A DNA stretch of 22,236 nucleotides from an uncultured Lachnospiraceae bacterium (GCA_910585995.1 CAJUGG010000046.1:1-22236), one strand, 5' to 3'. Counted from the first letter of the stretch, positions 7,338-15,595 are shown. Notes: generated by a model from the letters alone, not told the origin. Translations and numbers: made by a program.

Positions 7338-9053
7338 GTGAGAAAGAATCTACATAGATTGGCCAAGAGAATATTGTGTCTTCTGATTGTGGTATGCATG
7401 GGTTCTTCCGCCTGCATTGCCTTAGCGGTGAGCAAGGAGACACAGGATGAGATCAATCGGGTAAAACGGGAAAAGGCAAAAGCCGAGGAAGAAAAAAAAG
7501 AGACCGAGCAGGAACAAAAAGATCTGAACAATGCCAAATCCAGAGTACAGAGTGACTTAGAGGAGTTAAAGCAGCAGTCTAAGAGCTTAAATGAACAGAT
7601 CTCCATATTGAATGAAAATATTGAAGAAAAAGAAGAGGAGATCCACGCAAAAGAAGAAGAGATTGCCAGGATGCAGGCGCAGTTAGAAAAACAGTATGAA
7701 GATATGAAGCTTCGGATACAATATATGTATGAAAATAGTCAGGATGTGATGCTGAACTATATGACTGCGGCTATGACCGGGGGAATTGCAGATTTTCTGA
7801 ATCAGGTGGAATATGCGGTGAACATCAGTTCGTATGACCGCAATATGCTGGAGAATTATAAAGAGTCGAAGACGCAGTTAGAGCAGCAGGAAGCAGAGCT
7901 TTTGGATGAACAGGAAGCGCTGGGGCTTTTAAAAGATGAAGTGGAGAAAAAGCAGGAGCAGGTGGCGAGCCAGCAGAAAGCAGCAGGTTCCAAGTTAAGC
8001 GATTATGATGAGATGATCCGCCAGATGGAAGGTGAACTTGGCAGCATGGAGGAACTGATTGAAGAGAAGACCAAGCTTTTGAATCAGTTAATCGCGAAAG
8101 CCGAGCAGGAGGAGCGCCAGGCGAGGATCGCGGCAGCGCAGCAGGCGGCTTCTTCGATGAATGGAGGTTCCATCACCGCAGGAGATTCCCAGATTAACCA
8201 CCGCGTAGTGGGACTTAGCGATTATGAACTCATGCTTTTGGCGACTATGATCTACTGCGAGGCCGGCAATCAGGGCTGGGAAGGGCAGATTGCCGTGGGA
8301 TATGTCATTATGAACCGGGTACGAAGCAGCCTCTATCCCAACTCCCTAGAAGCGGTATTGCGCCAGTCCAGACAGTTTGAACCTGTGGGTTCCGGCCGTT
8401 TTGACCTGGTATTAAAAGCGGAACAAGATCCGGATATCCGCAATATCGTGACAGAATCCTGCTGGAATGCAGCACGTACCGTAGTGAACGGAACCAGCAA
8501 TGTAGGAGAGAGTCTCTTCTTCCGTACATGGGCACCTGTGCCATCGCTGGTGGAAAATCTGAAAAACGGCGGTGTCCCCTACTGGATCATCAAAGATCAT
8601 ATCTTTTATTACTACTGGACGAACTATTCCAGCGGTTCTAAACCGACAGTGCCTGAAGAACCGGACGATGATGAAGATGAAGATGACGATGAGGAAGAGC
8701 CAAGAGAACCAGACAATCCGGATGATTTCAATGAACCTGATACACCAAGTGGAGGCGATGATACACAAGATCCGCCAGATGAAGAGGATAACGCTCCGGA
8801 TGAAGGTGACAATTCTTCCAATCCTTCAGGGGGAAATGAAGGAGATACGCAGGAACCTCCGCAGGGAGATGACGCGCAAGGAGACGGCAATACAGATACT
8901 TCTTCTGATCAGACAACACAGAATCCGCCGGAAGGTGACACGGGGACAGATACTCCGCCTGACGGGGATACACAGACACCATCCCAGTCAGATGAGCAGG
9001 AGACTCCAAGCGGCGGACAAGAATCCGCTCAATCGGATCTGACAGAACAATAG
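7338..9053 (+). CDS. Secreted coiled-coil SleB/CwlJ-type cell-wall hydrolase
   Basis: A 571-residue protein from a GTG start, with AAAGGAG ten bases upstream. An upstream ATG at 7296 would overlap trmL by 23 bases and spoil the signal peptide. A signal peptide covers residues 1-31. Residues ~35-265 form long coiled coils rich in E, K and Q, like the N-terminal regulatory domains of PcsB/CwlO hydrolases. The Hydrolase_2 (SleB-like) domain lies at ~293-427, with YCEAGNQGWEGQIAVGYVIMNRV, whose glutamate (~308) is the likely lytic residue. A low-complexity acidic D/E/P/G/T/Q tail of about 135 residues ends the protein. SleB domains cleave cortex muramic-lactam glycans in spores, but the coiled coil suggests a vegetative or division role here. 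Confidence 0.88.
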   Translation: MRKNLHRLAKRILCLLIVVCMGSSACIALAVSKETQDEINRVKREKAKAEEEKKETEQEQKDLNNAKSRVQSDLEELKQQSKSLNEQISILNENIEEKEEEIHAKEEEIARMQAQLEKQYEDMKLRIQYMYENSQDVMLNYMTAAMTGGIADFLNQVEYAVNISSYDRNMLENYKESKTQLEQQEAELLDEQEALGLLKDEVEKKQEQVASQQKAAGSKLSDYDEMIRQMEGELGSMEELIEEKTKLLNQLIAKAEQEERQARIAAAQQAASSMNGGSITAGDSQINHRVVGLSDYELMLLATMIYCEAGNQGWEGQIAVGYVIMNRVRSSLYPNSLEAVLRQSRQFEPVGSGRFDLVLKAEQDPDIRNIVTESCWNAARTVVNGTSNVGESLFFRTWAPVPSLVENLKNGGVPYWIIKDHIFYYYWTNYSSGSKPTVPEEPDDDEDEDDDEEEPREPDNPDDFNEPDTPSGGDDTQDPPDEEDNAPDEGDNSSNPSGGNEGDTQEPPQGDDAQGDGNTDTSSDQTTQNPPEGDTGTDTPPDGDTQTPSQSDEQETPSGGQESAQSDLTEQ

Positions 9054-9069
9054 ATAAGAAGAGGACGCT

Positions 9070-9145
9070 GCAAAATGGACGTCCTGACTCTGCACAGCAA
9101 TTTTTGTGCGAGTCAGGGCGTCCATTTTGCGACAGCCCTTTTTTT
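9070..9145 (+). terminator. Long hairpin terminator after the cell-wall hydrolase gene
   Basis: A stem of about 26 pairs joins 9070-9096 to 9105-9130 (GCAAAATGGACG against CGTCCATTTTGC, then CCTGACT/AGTCAGG and TGCACA/TGTGC). It has one wobble, one bulge and an 8-base loop, and T7 follows at 9139. The T run lies 8 bases past the stem, which is far for a simple terminator, so it could also be a small inverted-repeat element. Confidence 0.8.
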
Positions 9146-9238
9146 ATATACAATGATAACCAGAAATTCCATGTATCCTTGTCTGTCATATTGCACAAAC
9201 TAGAATATTGAAAATTGTAGGATATGCCGGAAGTAAAA

Positions 9239-9287
9239 TTTTATATGATTATTTTATATGATTGTTTCATAAAACAATCATATAAAA
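9239..9287. promoter_or_regulatory. Palindromic operator region of the ula operon
   Basis: A perfect palindrome with 16-base arms (TTTTATATGATTGTTT, 9252-9267, and its complement at 9272-9287) has a 4-base centre CATA. A further direct copy of TTTTATATGATT lies at 9239-9250, 13 bp before the left arm. The half-site recurs inverted at 9360-9371, between promoter and ribosome site. A DeoR-family repressor is encoded in this operon, and this is the obvious place for it to bind. That pairing is inferred, not shown. Confidence 0.8.
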
Positions 9288-9310
9288 CATGAATTAATCG
9301 TATAATTGAG

Positions 9311-9339
9311 TTGATAATGAACATTAAATGGCATATAAT
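9311..9339 (+). promoter_or_regulatory. Strong predicted sigma-A promoter of the ula operon
   Basis: TTGATA (9311-9316) and TATAAT (9334-9339) are 17 bases apart, matching 11 of 12 consensus positions. Transcription would start near 9346, between the upstream palindrome and the downstream half-site at 9360-9371, an arrangement suited to repression. Confidence 0.85.
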
Positions 9340-9359
9340 ACCAATATCAACAAACGAAA

Positions 9360-9371
9360 TAATCATATAAA
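9360..9371. promoter_or_regulatory. Downstream operator half-site
   Basis: AATCATATAAAA is an exact inverted copy of the half-site in the palindrome at 9252-9287. It lies just past the predicted transcription start and immediately before the AAAAGGAGGT ribosome site. The spacing of about 80 bp or more from the palindrome would allow looping by a multimeric repressor. Confidence 0.6.
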
Positions 9372-9390
9372 AGAAAAGGAGGTATGTTTT

Positions 9391-10494
9391 ATGAGCAAAG
9401 TAACAGAGATTACAAGAGAGAACTGGATCATGAGTACATTCCCGGAATGGGGAACCTGGCTGAATGAGGAGATCGAGGCAGAAGAGGTGAAGCCAGGCAC
9501 TGTAGCTATGTGGTGGCTTGGCTGTACGGGGATGTGGTTCAAGACTCCAGGAGGCTGCAATATCACGATCGACCTGTGGTGCGGCAACGGAAAGCGCACA
9601 CATGGGGATGGCAAGATGAAGGTGGGACATCAGATGGCAAATATGTGTGGTGCCCGCGCCATGCAGCCCAATCTAAGAGCGGTTCCTTTTGTGATTGACC
9701 CATTTGCGATTAAACAGGTGGATGCAGTGTTAGCCACTCATTATCATCAGGATCATATGAGTGCCGAGTATGCAGCCCATGTGATCCAAAGCGGTATGAC
9801 TACGGTCAACGAGGAAGGAAAAGAGATCCCGGTTCCTTTTATTGGACCAAAGAAATCCGTAGAGCTGTGGCAGAAATGGGGCGTGCCGGCAGACCGTTGT
9901 ATTACAGTAAAACCTGGAGATGTAATCAAGATCAAAGATCTGGAGATCGTGGCGTTAGACTCTTTTGACCGTACCTGTCTGGTGACAACGGATTCCACTG
10001 GCCCGGACAGAGAAGAACTGACAGGGGTTTGTCCGATGGATATGGATGACAAAGCCGTCAACTATCTGATCAAAACGCCGGGCGGCAATATCTATCATAG
10101 CGGAGATTCTCATTATTCGATCTATTTTGCAAAACATGGCAAAGACTATGATGTGGATGTGGCGTTTGGTTCGTATGGAGAGAACCCAGTAGGTATGGCG
10201 GACAAGATGACCTCTGTGGATATCCTGCGGATGGCAGAAGCTCTTAAGTGTAAAGTGGTGATTCCGATTCACTATGATGTATGGACAAACTTTATGGCTG
10301 ATATCAATGAGATTCGGGTGCTCTATGATATGAAGAAAGATCGCCTGGATTACAAGTTCCATCCGTTTTTCTGGGAAGTGGGCGGAAAATATGTCTATCC
10401 CACAGATAAAGATAAAAAAGCTTATCACCACAGAAGAGGATTTGAGGATTGCTTTGAAGCACCTCAGAATGTTCCATTTCGCTCTGTTCTGTAG
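9391..10494 (+). CDS. ulaG: L-ascorbate-6-phosphate lactonase
   Basis: A 367-residue cytoplasmic metallo-beta-lactamase-fold enzyme that opens L-ascorbate-6-phosphate to 3-keto-L-gulonate-6-phosphate. The metal motif HxHxDH is visible as THYHQDHMSAEYA (residues ~117-122). Further likely ligands appear in GDSHYS and IPIHYDVWTNF. The length is close to E. coli UlaG (354). The start at 9391 follows AAAAGGAGGT by seven bases. A longer frame from 9328 would begin upstream of the -10 box and was rejected. It is the first gene of the operon, followed by the PTS genes, as expected for ascorbate use. Confidence 0.92.
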   Translation: MSKVTEITRENWIMSTFPEWGTWLNEEIEAEEVKPGTVAMWWLGCTGMWFKTPGGCNITIDLWCGNGKRTHGDGKMKVGHQMANMCGARAMQPNLRAVPFVIDPFAIKQVDAVLATHYHQDHMSAEYAAHVIQSGMTTVNEEGKEIPVPFIGPKKSVELWQKWGVPADRCITVKPGDVIKIKDLEIVALDSFDRTCLVTTDSTGPDREELTGVCPMDMDDKAVNYLIKTPGGNIYHSGDSHYSIYFAKHGKDYDVDVAFGSYGENPVGMADKMTSVDILRMAEALKCKVVIPIHYDVWTNFMADINEIRVLYDMKKDRLDYKFHPFFWEVGGKYVYPTDKDKKAYHHRRGFEDCFEAPQNVPFRSVL

Positions 10495-10514
10495 AGAAAA
10501 GGAGGAAACAAAAA

Positions 10515-10970
10515 ATGTTGCGTGATTTTGTGGAGAAACACCATTATAAATTTGCAGAAGAAGCTAAGGACTGGAGAGATGCCATCCGCATGAGCTGTGA
10601 GAGACTGGAGGCAGATGGTACTGTGGAGGCAAATTATAAAGAGGATATTATCGCCTGTGTGGAAAAGCATGGACCTTATATTGTGATTATGCCGAATGTT
10701 GCGATGCCACATTCTCAGGAAGGCGCAGTGGGTGTCAACAAGACTTCCATCGGCTTTATGAAGCTGGAAAAGCCTGTAAGCTTTGATGAGAATGATCCGG
10801 AAAAAGATGCACAGCTGTTCTTTACGCTGGCTTCCTGCAATCCTGATCAGCACCTGAACAATATGATGAAGTTGTCTGAGATGCTGATGAATGAGGACGT
10901 GGTTGCGGCGCTTTCTAAAGCGAAGACGCCGGAGGATCTGCTGGAGATTCAGAAGACCTATCTGGACTAA
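10515..10970 (+). CDS. ulaC: PTS ascorbate-type EIIA component
   Basis: A 151-residue cytosolic phosphocarrier of the mannitol/fructose-ascorbate EIIA type. It takes phosphate from HPr on a histidine and passes it to EIIB. The active-site segment is GPYIVIMPNVAMPHSQEGA, with His66 in the MPH motif seen in UlaC proteins. Residues ~88-140 keep the usual fold (AQLFFTLASCNPDQHLNNMMKLSEML). The ribosome site is AAAAGGAGG, nine bases before the ATG, and the gene lies 20 bases after ulaG. Its EIIC and EIIB partners follow. Confidence 0.9.
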   Translation: MLRDFVEKHHYKFAEEAKDWRDAIRMSCERLEADGTVEANYKEDIIACVEKHGPYIVIMPNVAMPHSQEGAVGVNKTSIGFMKLEKPVSFDENDPEKDAQLFFTLASCNPDQHLNNMMKLSEMLMNEDVVAALSKAKTPEDLLEIQKTYLD

Positions 10971-10986
10971 CGAGAGGAGACAAAGA

Positions 10987-12477
10987 ATGAATATTTTGAT
11001 GAGTATATGGTCGTATTTTGCAACAAATATACTGGAACAGCCGGCTTTTATGATCGGTCTTATTGTGGCAATTGGTTATGTCCTGTTGAAAAAGCCATGG
11101 TATGATGTGCTCGCCGGTGTGATCAAGGCCATTGTAGGTTACTTGATCCTGACTGTAGGATCTTCCGGTCTGGTCTCCAATTTCCGTCCGGTACTTGTGG
11201 GGCTAAAAGACCGTTTTAACATGGATGCCATGGTGATTGACCCTTATTTTGGGCAAAATGCAGTGACTGCCGGAGTGGAGGAAGTCTTTGGTAAAGGATT
11301 TGGCGATGCGATGATCCTCTTGCTGATTGCATTTATCGTAAATATCCTGCTGGTGCGTTTCAGCAGATATACCAAGCTTCGTGCACTCTTTACGACGGGT
11401 CATGTACAGGTGCAGCAGGCAGCGACGGCATACTGGCTGATCATGTTTGCCCTTCCAGGACTTTTGACCAATAATATCGCGCTTTTAGTGGTTATGGCGG
11501 TAATCTTAGGCGCTTATTGGGCGGTTGGTTCCAACTTGATTATCGGGCCTTGTCAGGAGCTGACAGACGGTGCCGGATTTACGCTGGCTCACCAGCAGAT
11601 GTTTGGCATTGCCCTCAATACCTGGCTGGCAGAGAAATTGTTCGGCAAGAAGAAAGACGGAAAAGATGTGAAGAAGATCGATGATATCGAACTTCCGGGC
11701 TTTATGTCTATCTTCAATGAGAACATGGTATGTACTTCCATCCTGATGCTGATCTTCTTTGGAGCCATCTTGTGTATCCTGGGCAGAGATTATCTGACCG
11801 AGCAGGGCTTCTTAAAAGAGGGTGCAAGTATGCTCTTCTATGTGATCCAGACTTGTTTTTATTTCTCTGTGTATCTGGCGATCTTGCAGCTTGGAGTTCG
11901 TACATTCGTCACTGAGCTGACGGCTTCTTTCCAGGGTATTGCAGACCGGCTGCTTCCTGGTTCTGTACCAGGTGTGGACTGTGCAGTTGCTTTTGGTTTT
12001 GGTTCGGCCAATGCGGTGCCTCTGGGATTTTTGGCTGGATTTATCGGACAGATCTTAGCGATTGGCGTACTGATTGCGCTGAAGAGTCCGGTGCTCGTGA
12101 TCTGCGGATTTGTGCCAGTGTTCTTTGACAATGCGACCATTGCGATCTTCGCAAATGAGAAGGGCGGTATTAAGGCGGCGCTGATCTTACCATTCTTGTC
12201 TGGTATCTGTCAGGTGTTTGGCTCGGCGTTGATCGCAGGATGGGTCGGTATGGCAGTGTATGGCGGCTATCTTGGCATGTGGGACTGGGCCGTGGTATGG
12301 CCGGTGATGACCGTTGCGATGAAATTCTTAAGCTATGCGGGCGTGGCTGTTGTGGCGATTGCGCTGCTTATGATTCCGCAGTTGCAGTATCGGGCGGATA
12401 AAGAGGGGTATTTTATGATGACGGAGGATTATGAAGGGTATAAGGAGCTGAAGGCGAAGAGAGAGGCGCAGGCGTAA
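10987..12477 (+). CDS. ulaA: PTS ascorbate permease EIIC
   Basis: A 496-residue polytopic membrane protein of the ascorbate/galactitol EIIC family. It imports L-ascorbate while EIIB phosphorylates it. Family segments are clear: LIVAIGYVLLKKP, TTGHVQVQQAATAYW, YWAVGSNLI, LTDGAGFTLAHQQMFG, GVRTFVTELTASFQGIADRLLPGSVPGVDCA and FVPVFFDNATIAIFANEKGGIKAAL. These parallel E. coli UlaA along nearly its whole length, and about ten membrane helices can be counted. The ATG at 10987 follows GAGAGGAG. A longer frame from 10891 runs out of phase through ulaC and was rejected. The hydrophilic C-terminus (YEGYKELKAKREAQA) faces the cytosol. Confidence 0.93.
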   Translation: MNILMSIWSYFATNILEQPAFMIGLIVAIGYVLLKKPWYDVLAGVIKAIVGYLILTVGSSGLVSNFRPVLVGLKDRFNMDAMVIDPYFGQNAVTAGVEEVFGKGFGDAMILLLIAFIVNILLVRFSRYTKLRALFTTGHVQVQQAATAYWLIMFALPGLLTNNIALLVVMAVILGAYWAVGSNLIIGPCQELTDGAGFTLAHQQMFGIALNTWLAEKLFGKKKDGKDVKKIDDIELPGFMSIFNENMVCTSILMLIFFGAILCILGRDYLTEQGFLKEGASMLFYVIQTCFYFSVYLAILQLGVRTFVTELTASFQGIADRLLPGSVPGVDCAVAFGFGSANAVPLGFLAGFIGQILAIGVLIALKSPVLVICGFVPVFFDNATIAIFANEKGGIKAALILPFLSGICQVFGSALIAGWVGMAVYGGYLGMWDWAVVWPVMTVAMKFLSYAGVAVVAIALLMIPQLQYRADKEGYFMMTEDYEGYKELKAKREAQA

Positions 12478-12495
12478 GATGTGAGACAGGCGACA

Positions 12496-12608
12496 GGGCT
12501 GGCGCAAAACCGGCCTCCCGGCCTTGATCGAATGTCTGCATGAAATGTATCGGACAGTTCACACAGCACGATTCGATCAAGACCAGAAGCCCGGTTTTAC
12601 GCCAGCCC
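12496..12608. repeat. Interrupted inverted-repeat element between ulaA and ulaB
   Basis: Three nested arm pairs line up in order: GGGCTGGCG/CGCCAGCCC, AAAACCGG/CCGGTTTT and CTTGATCGAAT/ATTCGATCAAG. Mismatched bases lie between them. The central ~37 bases hold a weak TGTC/GACA hairpin. No T run follows and no frame is evident. As RNA it would form a long stem in the ulaA-ulaB gap, which could slow transcription, protect the upstream message or mark a MITE/REP-like insertion. No target duplication is obvious. Confidence 0.8.
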
Positions 12609-12746
12609 CTGAGCTTGGAGAGCCTGCATCATCTGTGGTATAAGTTAGGATTTTGTGGTAGGATATGAGTAGATGATGTGGGTTGGAGCAGACGGAAGAT
12701 GTTACATGAAAATGAATTTGAATTTTAGAAAAGGAGATTGAGGATT

Positions 12747-13049
12747 ATGGCAAAGGAAAATATGAGTTTTTTGGTTTGTTGTGCAAATGGAGCAGGTTCT
12801 AGTTTGATGATGAAGATGACGATGCAGAAGGTGTTGGATAAGCTGGGGATTAAGCCGGGGAGGGTGCATCATTGTGCGCTTTCTGAGGGGAAGAGTGCGG
12901 CGTCGCAGTTTGATGTGGTGTTCTGTGCACAGAATTTTACCAATATGTTTAAGGATGCCGAGAAGAAGGGGACGGTTGTGATTGGGCTTCGGAATATTAT
13001 GTCCATGCAGGAGATGGAAGAGAAGATGAAGGAGCATGGGATTGCCTGA
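12747..13049 (+). CDS. ulaB: PTS ascorbate-type EIIB component
   Basis: A 100-residue cytosolic protein with the P-loop-like phospho-cysteine motif LVCCANGAGSSLMMKMTMQKV near the N-terminus, aligning with VCGNGQGSSMIMKM of E. coli UlaB. The phosphorylated cysteine is probably Cys12. The end reads IGLRNIMSMQEMEEKMKEHG, like the VVGVRNM segment of UlaB. The start follows AAGGAG by ten bases. An in-frame TTG at 12738 lies too close to that site. The gene is 269 bases past ulaA, separated by an inverted-repeat element, and overlaps the next gene. Confidence 0.88.
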   Translation: MAKENMSFLVCCANGAGSSLMMKMTMQKVLDKLGIKPGRVHHCALSEGKSAASQFDVVFCAQNFTNMFKDAEKKGTVVIGLRNIMSMQEMEEKMKEHGIA

Positions 13050-13875
13050 ACCGGTTGAATTGATTGTCTGTGATATGGATGGGACTTTTTTGCGAGGGGA
13101 TAAGAGTATCACAGAGGAGAATCGTGCAGCAATAAAAAGGGCAAGAGAGCGGGGGATTCGGTTTTCGGTGTGTACGGGCAGGATACAGACGATGACGGAA
13201 TTTTACCTGAAGGATTTATCGCTTGATACACCGGTGATTACGGCGAATGGGGCTTTGATTTGGGACCCGGTGAGGAAGGAGACGTTGTGGGATCTGCCTA
13301 TGGAGGAAGAGGAGGTACTTGCGATTCTTGGGTTTGCGAAGGAGCAGGGGCTTGACTATTGTGCTCTGACGATGGAGATGAGTTATTTTTGTGAAAATAA
13401 TGTCAGAAGGCAGCGGTTTGAGCAGTATAATCAGATTGCCGCGGCGCATGGGTTTCCTCCGATGGGACTTTCGCTGTTTGATGAGGAGTTTGCGTGCCTG
13501 AAAGGGAAAAGGGTATATAAGATTCTGATCTATGAGGTGAAAGAGGGTCAGGGCCAATTGGCGCGGGAATTTCTGGACACATTGCCAAAGACAGGGTATA
13601 CTAGTTCTGAAGACCGGCTTTTGGATATTGCCCACCGTTTTGTGAATAAGGGCAGTGGACTTGTGGAGCTTGCAAAGCTTTTGGGGATTCCGCTTGACAG
13701 AGTCTGTGCGATGGGAGATTATGAGAATGATATTCCGATGCTTCAGGCGGCAGGATATTCGGTGGCTATGGGAAATGGCTGCGAGGAGATCAAAAGGGTG
13801 GCGGATTTTATCACCAGGAGCAATGAAGAGAGCGGCGTCGCCTGGGCAATGGAGCATTTTCTGAAGATCAGTTAG
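13036..13875 (+). CDS. HAD-IIB (Cof-type) sugar-phosphatase-like protein
   Basis: A 279-residue HAD hydrolase. Motif I is DMDGTFL (nucleophile Asp13 and Asp15), motif II is near TANGALI, a lysine lies near VYKILIYE, and motif IV is MGDYENDIPML. Together these place it in the Cof-type cap-C2B subgroup, which dephosphorylates sugar phosphates and flavin-type substrates. It overlaps ulaB by 14 bases. The ATG at 13036 is just one base past the AAGGAG site, and a TTG at 13042 seven bases past it may be the true start. Its placement in the ula operon suggests a phosphorylated intermediate, but the substrate is not predictable. Confidence 0.88.
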   Translation: MGLPEPVELIVCDMDGTFLRGDKSITEENRAAIKRARERGIRFSVCTGRIQTMTEFYLKDLSLDTPVITANGALIWDPVRKETLWDLPMEEEEVLAILGFAKEQGLDYCALTMEMSYFCENNVRRQRFEQYNQIAAAHGFPPMGLSLFDEEFACLKGKRVYKILIYEVKEGQGQLAREFLDTLPKTGYTSSEDRLLDIAHRFVNKGSGLVELAKLLGIPLDRVCAMGDYENDIPMLQAAGYSVAMGNGCEEIKRVADFITRSNEESGVAWAMEHFLKIS

Positions 13876-13892
13876 TTAGGAAGGAGGTCCCT

Positions 13893-14696
13893 ATGAAGAG
13901 AGAGCGGACCTATGTGGAGAACAGAAGAAAAGAGATATTAAGCAAGATCATATCGACGCCGGGTATCCGGGTAGATGAGCTTGCAGCGCTGTTCGATGTG
14001 TCGGCGATTACGATTCGCAGGGACCTCCAATACTTAGAAGATCAGAAGATGCTGACCAGATACTATGGCGGAGCTTCTCCTACAGGACAGGCGCATCAGA
14101 TGGGAGAACAGGATGAGGTGCAGTTGTACCGCAGTCTGATAGCCAGATATGCAGCCTCTTTAGTGGAAGACGGGGATACGCTGTTTATCAATACCAGCAG
14201 AAATGCGTTGGATGTGATCCCGCATATTCAGTGCACCAATGTCACAGTCATTACCAACAACGGACGGGCATTTGACTGTGAACATTCGGTGGGGGTAAAT
14301 ATCTTTCTCACCGGCGGTGAGGTGCGTTATCCCAAGGAAGCTTTAGTGGGCGAATTTGCAGAACGCAACCTGATGAAAGTCTATGCCAGAAAAGCCTTTA
14401 TCGGCTGCAGCGGGATCTCTGTGGAGTGTGGTATGACGACGGAGAATGCCAATGAGGTGAGTCTGAATGAACTGATGCTGAACCGGGCGACTAAAGCAGC
14501 GTATATCCTGGCAGATCATACGAAGATTGGACACAACAGCAGTTTTCGCACATGCAGGATCGAACGGGTGACGCATCTGATTACGGACGAGAAAGCACCG
14601 AGGGAGATCTTAGACGGCTTCCGGGAAAAAGGGATCTGGGTTCATCAGGTCAGTAAGCAGGACTTATTTGACCTGCCGGTGGATGAAACTTTGTGA
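13893..14696 (+). CDS. DeoR-family transcriptional regulator (likely ula repressor)
   Basis: A 267-residue DeoR-type regulator. Residues ~8-62 are the winged helix, with RRKEILSKIISTPGIRVDELAALFDVSAITIRRDLQYLEDQKMLTRYYGGAS as the classic DeoR signature. The remainder is the sugar-phosphate-sensing DeoRC domain (ALVGEFAERNLMKVYARKAFIGCSGI, AAYILADHTKIG). The ribosome site GAAGGAGG precedes the ATG by six bases, and the gene lies 17 bases after the HAD gene. UlaR of enterobacteria is in this family and responds to L-ascorbate-6-phosphate, so the same role is inferred. The palindrome at 9252-9287 is the likely target, which would make the regulator self-controlled. Confidence 0.9.
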   Translation: MKRERTYVENRRKEILSKIISTPGIRVDELAALFDVSAITIRRDLQYLEDQKMLTRYYGGASPTGQAHQMGEQDEVQLYRSLIARYAASLVEDGDTLFINTSRNALDVIPHIQCTNVTVITNNGRAFDCEHSVGVNIFLTGGEVRYPKEALVGEFAERNLMKVYARKAFIGCSGISVECGMTTENANEVSLNELMLNRATKAAYILADHTKIGHNSSFRTCRIERVTHLITDEKAPREILDGFREKGIWVHQVSKQDLFDLPVDETL

Positions 14697-14735
14697 AAAT
14701 AGTATCAATATCAAGAAGGGATGGGGAGCATGAGA

Positions 14736-15587
14736 ATGAAGAATTATACATTAGGGTTATACGAGAAAGCAATGCCAAAGGATCTGACATGGGAAGAGAA
14801 GCTTTTGGAAGCCAAAGAAGCAGGCTATGATTTTGTGGAGATCAGTATTGACGAGACGGATGAGAAGCTGAACAGACTGGATATGTCCATGGAAGAACGC
14901 CTGCAATTGGTGCGTACCATGACAGAGACAGGGGTGCCGCTTCGCACTATGTGTTTGAGCGGACACCGAAAATATCCCCTGGGAAGTAATGATCCAGAGA
15001 CTTGCCGCCGCGGGATGGAGATCATGGAAAAGGCCATCCGTCTGTCGGAAGATCTGGGTATCCGGATTATCCAGTTAGCAGGATATGATGTCTATTATGA
15101 AGAGTCTTCTGAGGAAACCAAAGCCAGGTTTGAAGAAAATCTGAAAAAGGCGACGATGATGGCAGCCAAAGCAGGTGTGCTGATGGGCTTTGAGACGATG
15201 GAGACGGAATTTATGAATACCGTGGGCAAAGCGATGCATTATGTCAACCTGGTTAATTCGTGTTACCTAAATGTATATCCGGATTCCGGCAATATCACCA
15301 ATGCCGCGGTCAGCTATGGGACTGATGTGCTGGAAGATCTGAAGAGCGGAGCCGGTCATCTGGTGGCGGTGCATCTAAAAGAGACAGTGCCGGGAAAATT
15401 TCGTGAGATCCCCTATGGAACGGGCCATGTGAACTTTAAAGATATGGTGCATACGGCGTGGAGCTTAGGCGTGCGCCGATATGTGACCGAATTTTGGTAC
15501 ACAGGCAATCCGGAATGGAAAAAAGATCTGCACCAGGCGAGAGCTATGATGGGTGATCTTCTGGATGCAGAAGACAGGAGTGTATAG
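14736..15587 (+). CDS. ulaE: L-xylulose/L-ribulose-5-phosphate 3-epimerase
   Basis: A 283-residue TIM-barrel epimerase converting L-xylulose-5-phosphate to L-ribulose-5-phosphate. It parallels E. coli UlaE: LGLYEKAMP, AGYDFVEISIDETDEKLNRLDMS, MCLSGHRKYPLGS, GIRIIQLAGYDVYYEE, VAVHLKETVPGKFREIPYGTGHVNF. Catalytic glutamates correspond to GFETMETEFMN and YVTEFWY. Three in-frame ATGs are possible (14721, 14730, 14736). The last has GGGGAG at an ideal seven bases and is chosen, but this is uncertain by up to five residues. No UlaD decarboxylase, which would supply its substrate, is in the window. Confidence 0.93.
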   Translation: MKNYTLGLYEKAMPKDLTWEEKLLEAKEAGYDFVEISIDETDEKLNRLDMSMEERLQLVRTMTETGVPLRTMCLSGHRKYPLGSNDPETCRRGMEIMEKAIRLSEDLGIRIIQLAGYDVYYEESSEETKARFEENLKKATMMAAKAGVLMGFETMETEFMNTVGKAMHYVNLVNSCYLNVYPDSGNITNAAVSYGTDVLEDLKSGAGHLVAVHLKETVPGKFREIPYGTGHVNFKDMVHTAWSLGVRRYVTEFWYTGNPEWKKDLHQARAMMGDLLDAEDRSV

Positions 15588-15595
15588 ATTAATAT

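Noticed and set aside
8572..9198. Long frames overlapping the acidic tail of the cell-wall hydrolase
   Set aside because: They are low-complexity shadows of the D/E/P/G-rich tail, and the main frame keeps signal peptide, domain and terminator order.
12628..12679. CATCATCT/AGATGATG inverted repeat upstream of ulaB
   Set aside because: Eight pairs across a 36-base loop, with no promoter or regulator context, are not enough to call a site.
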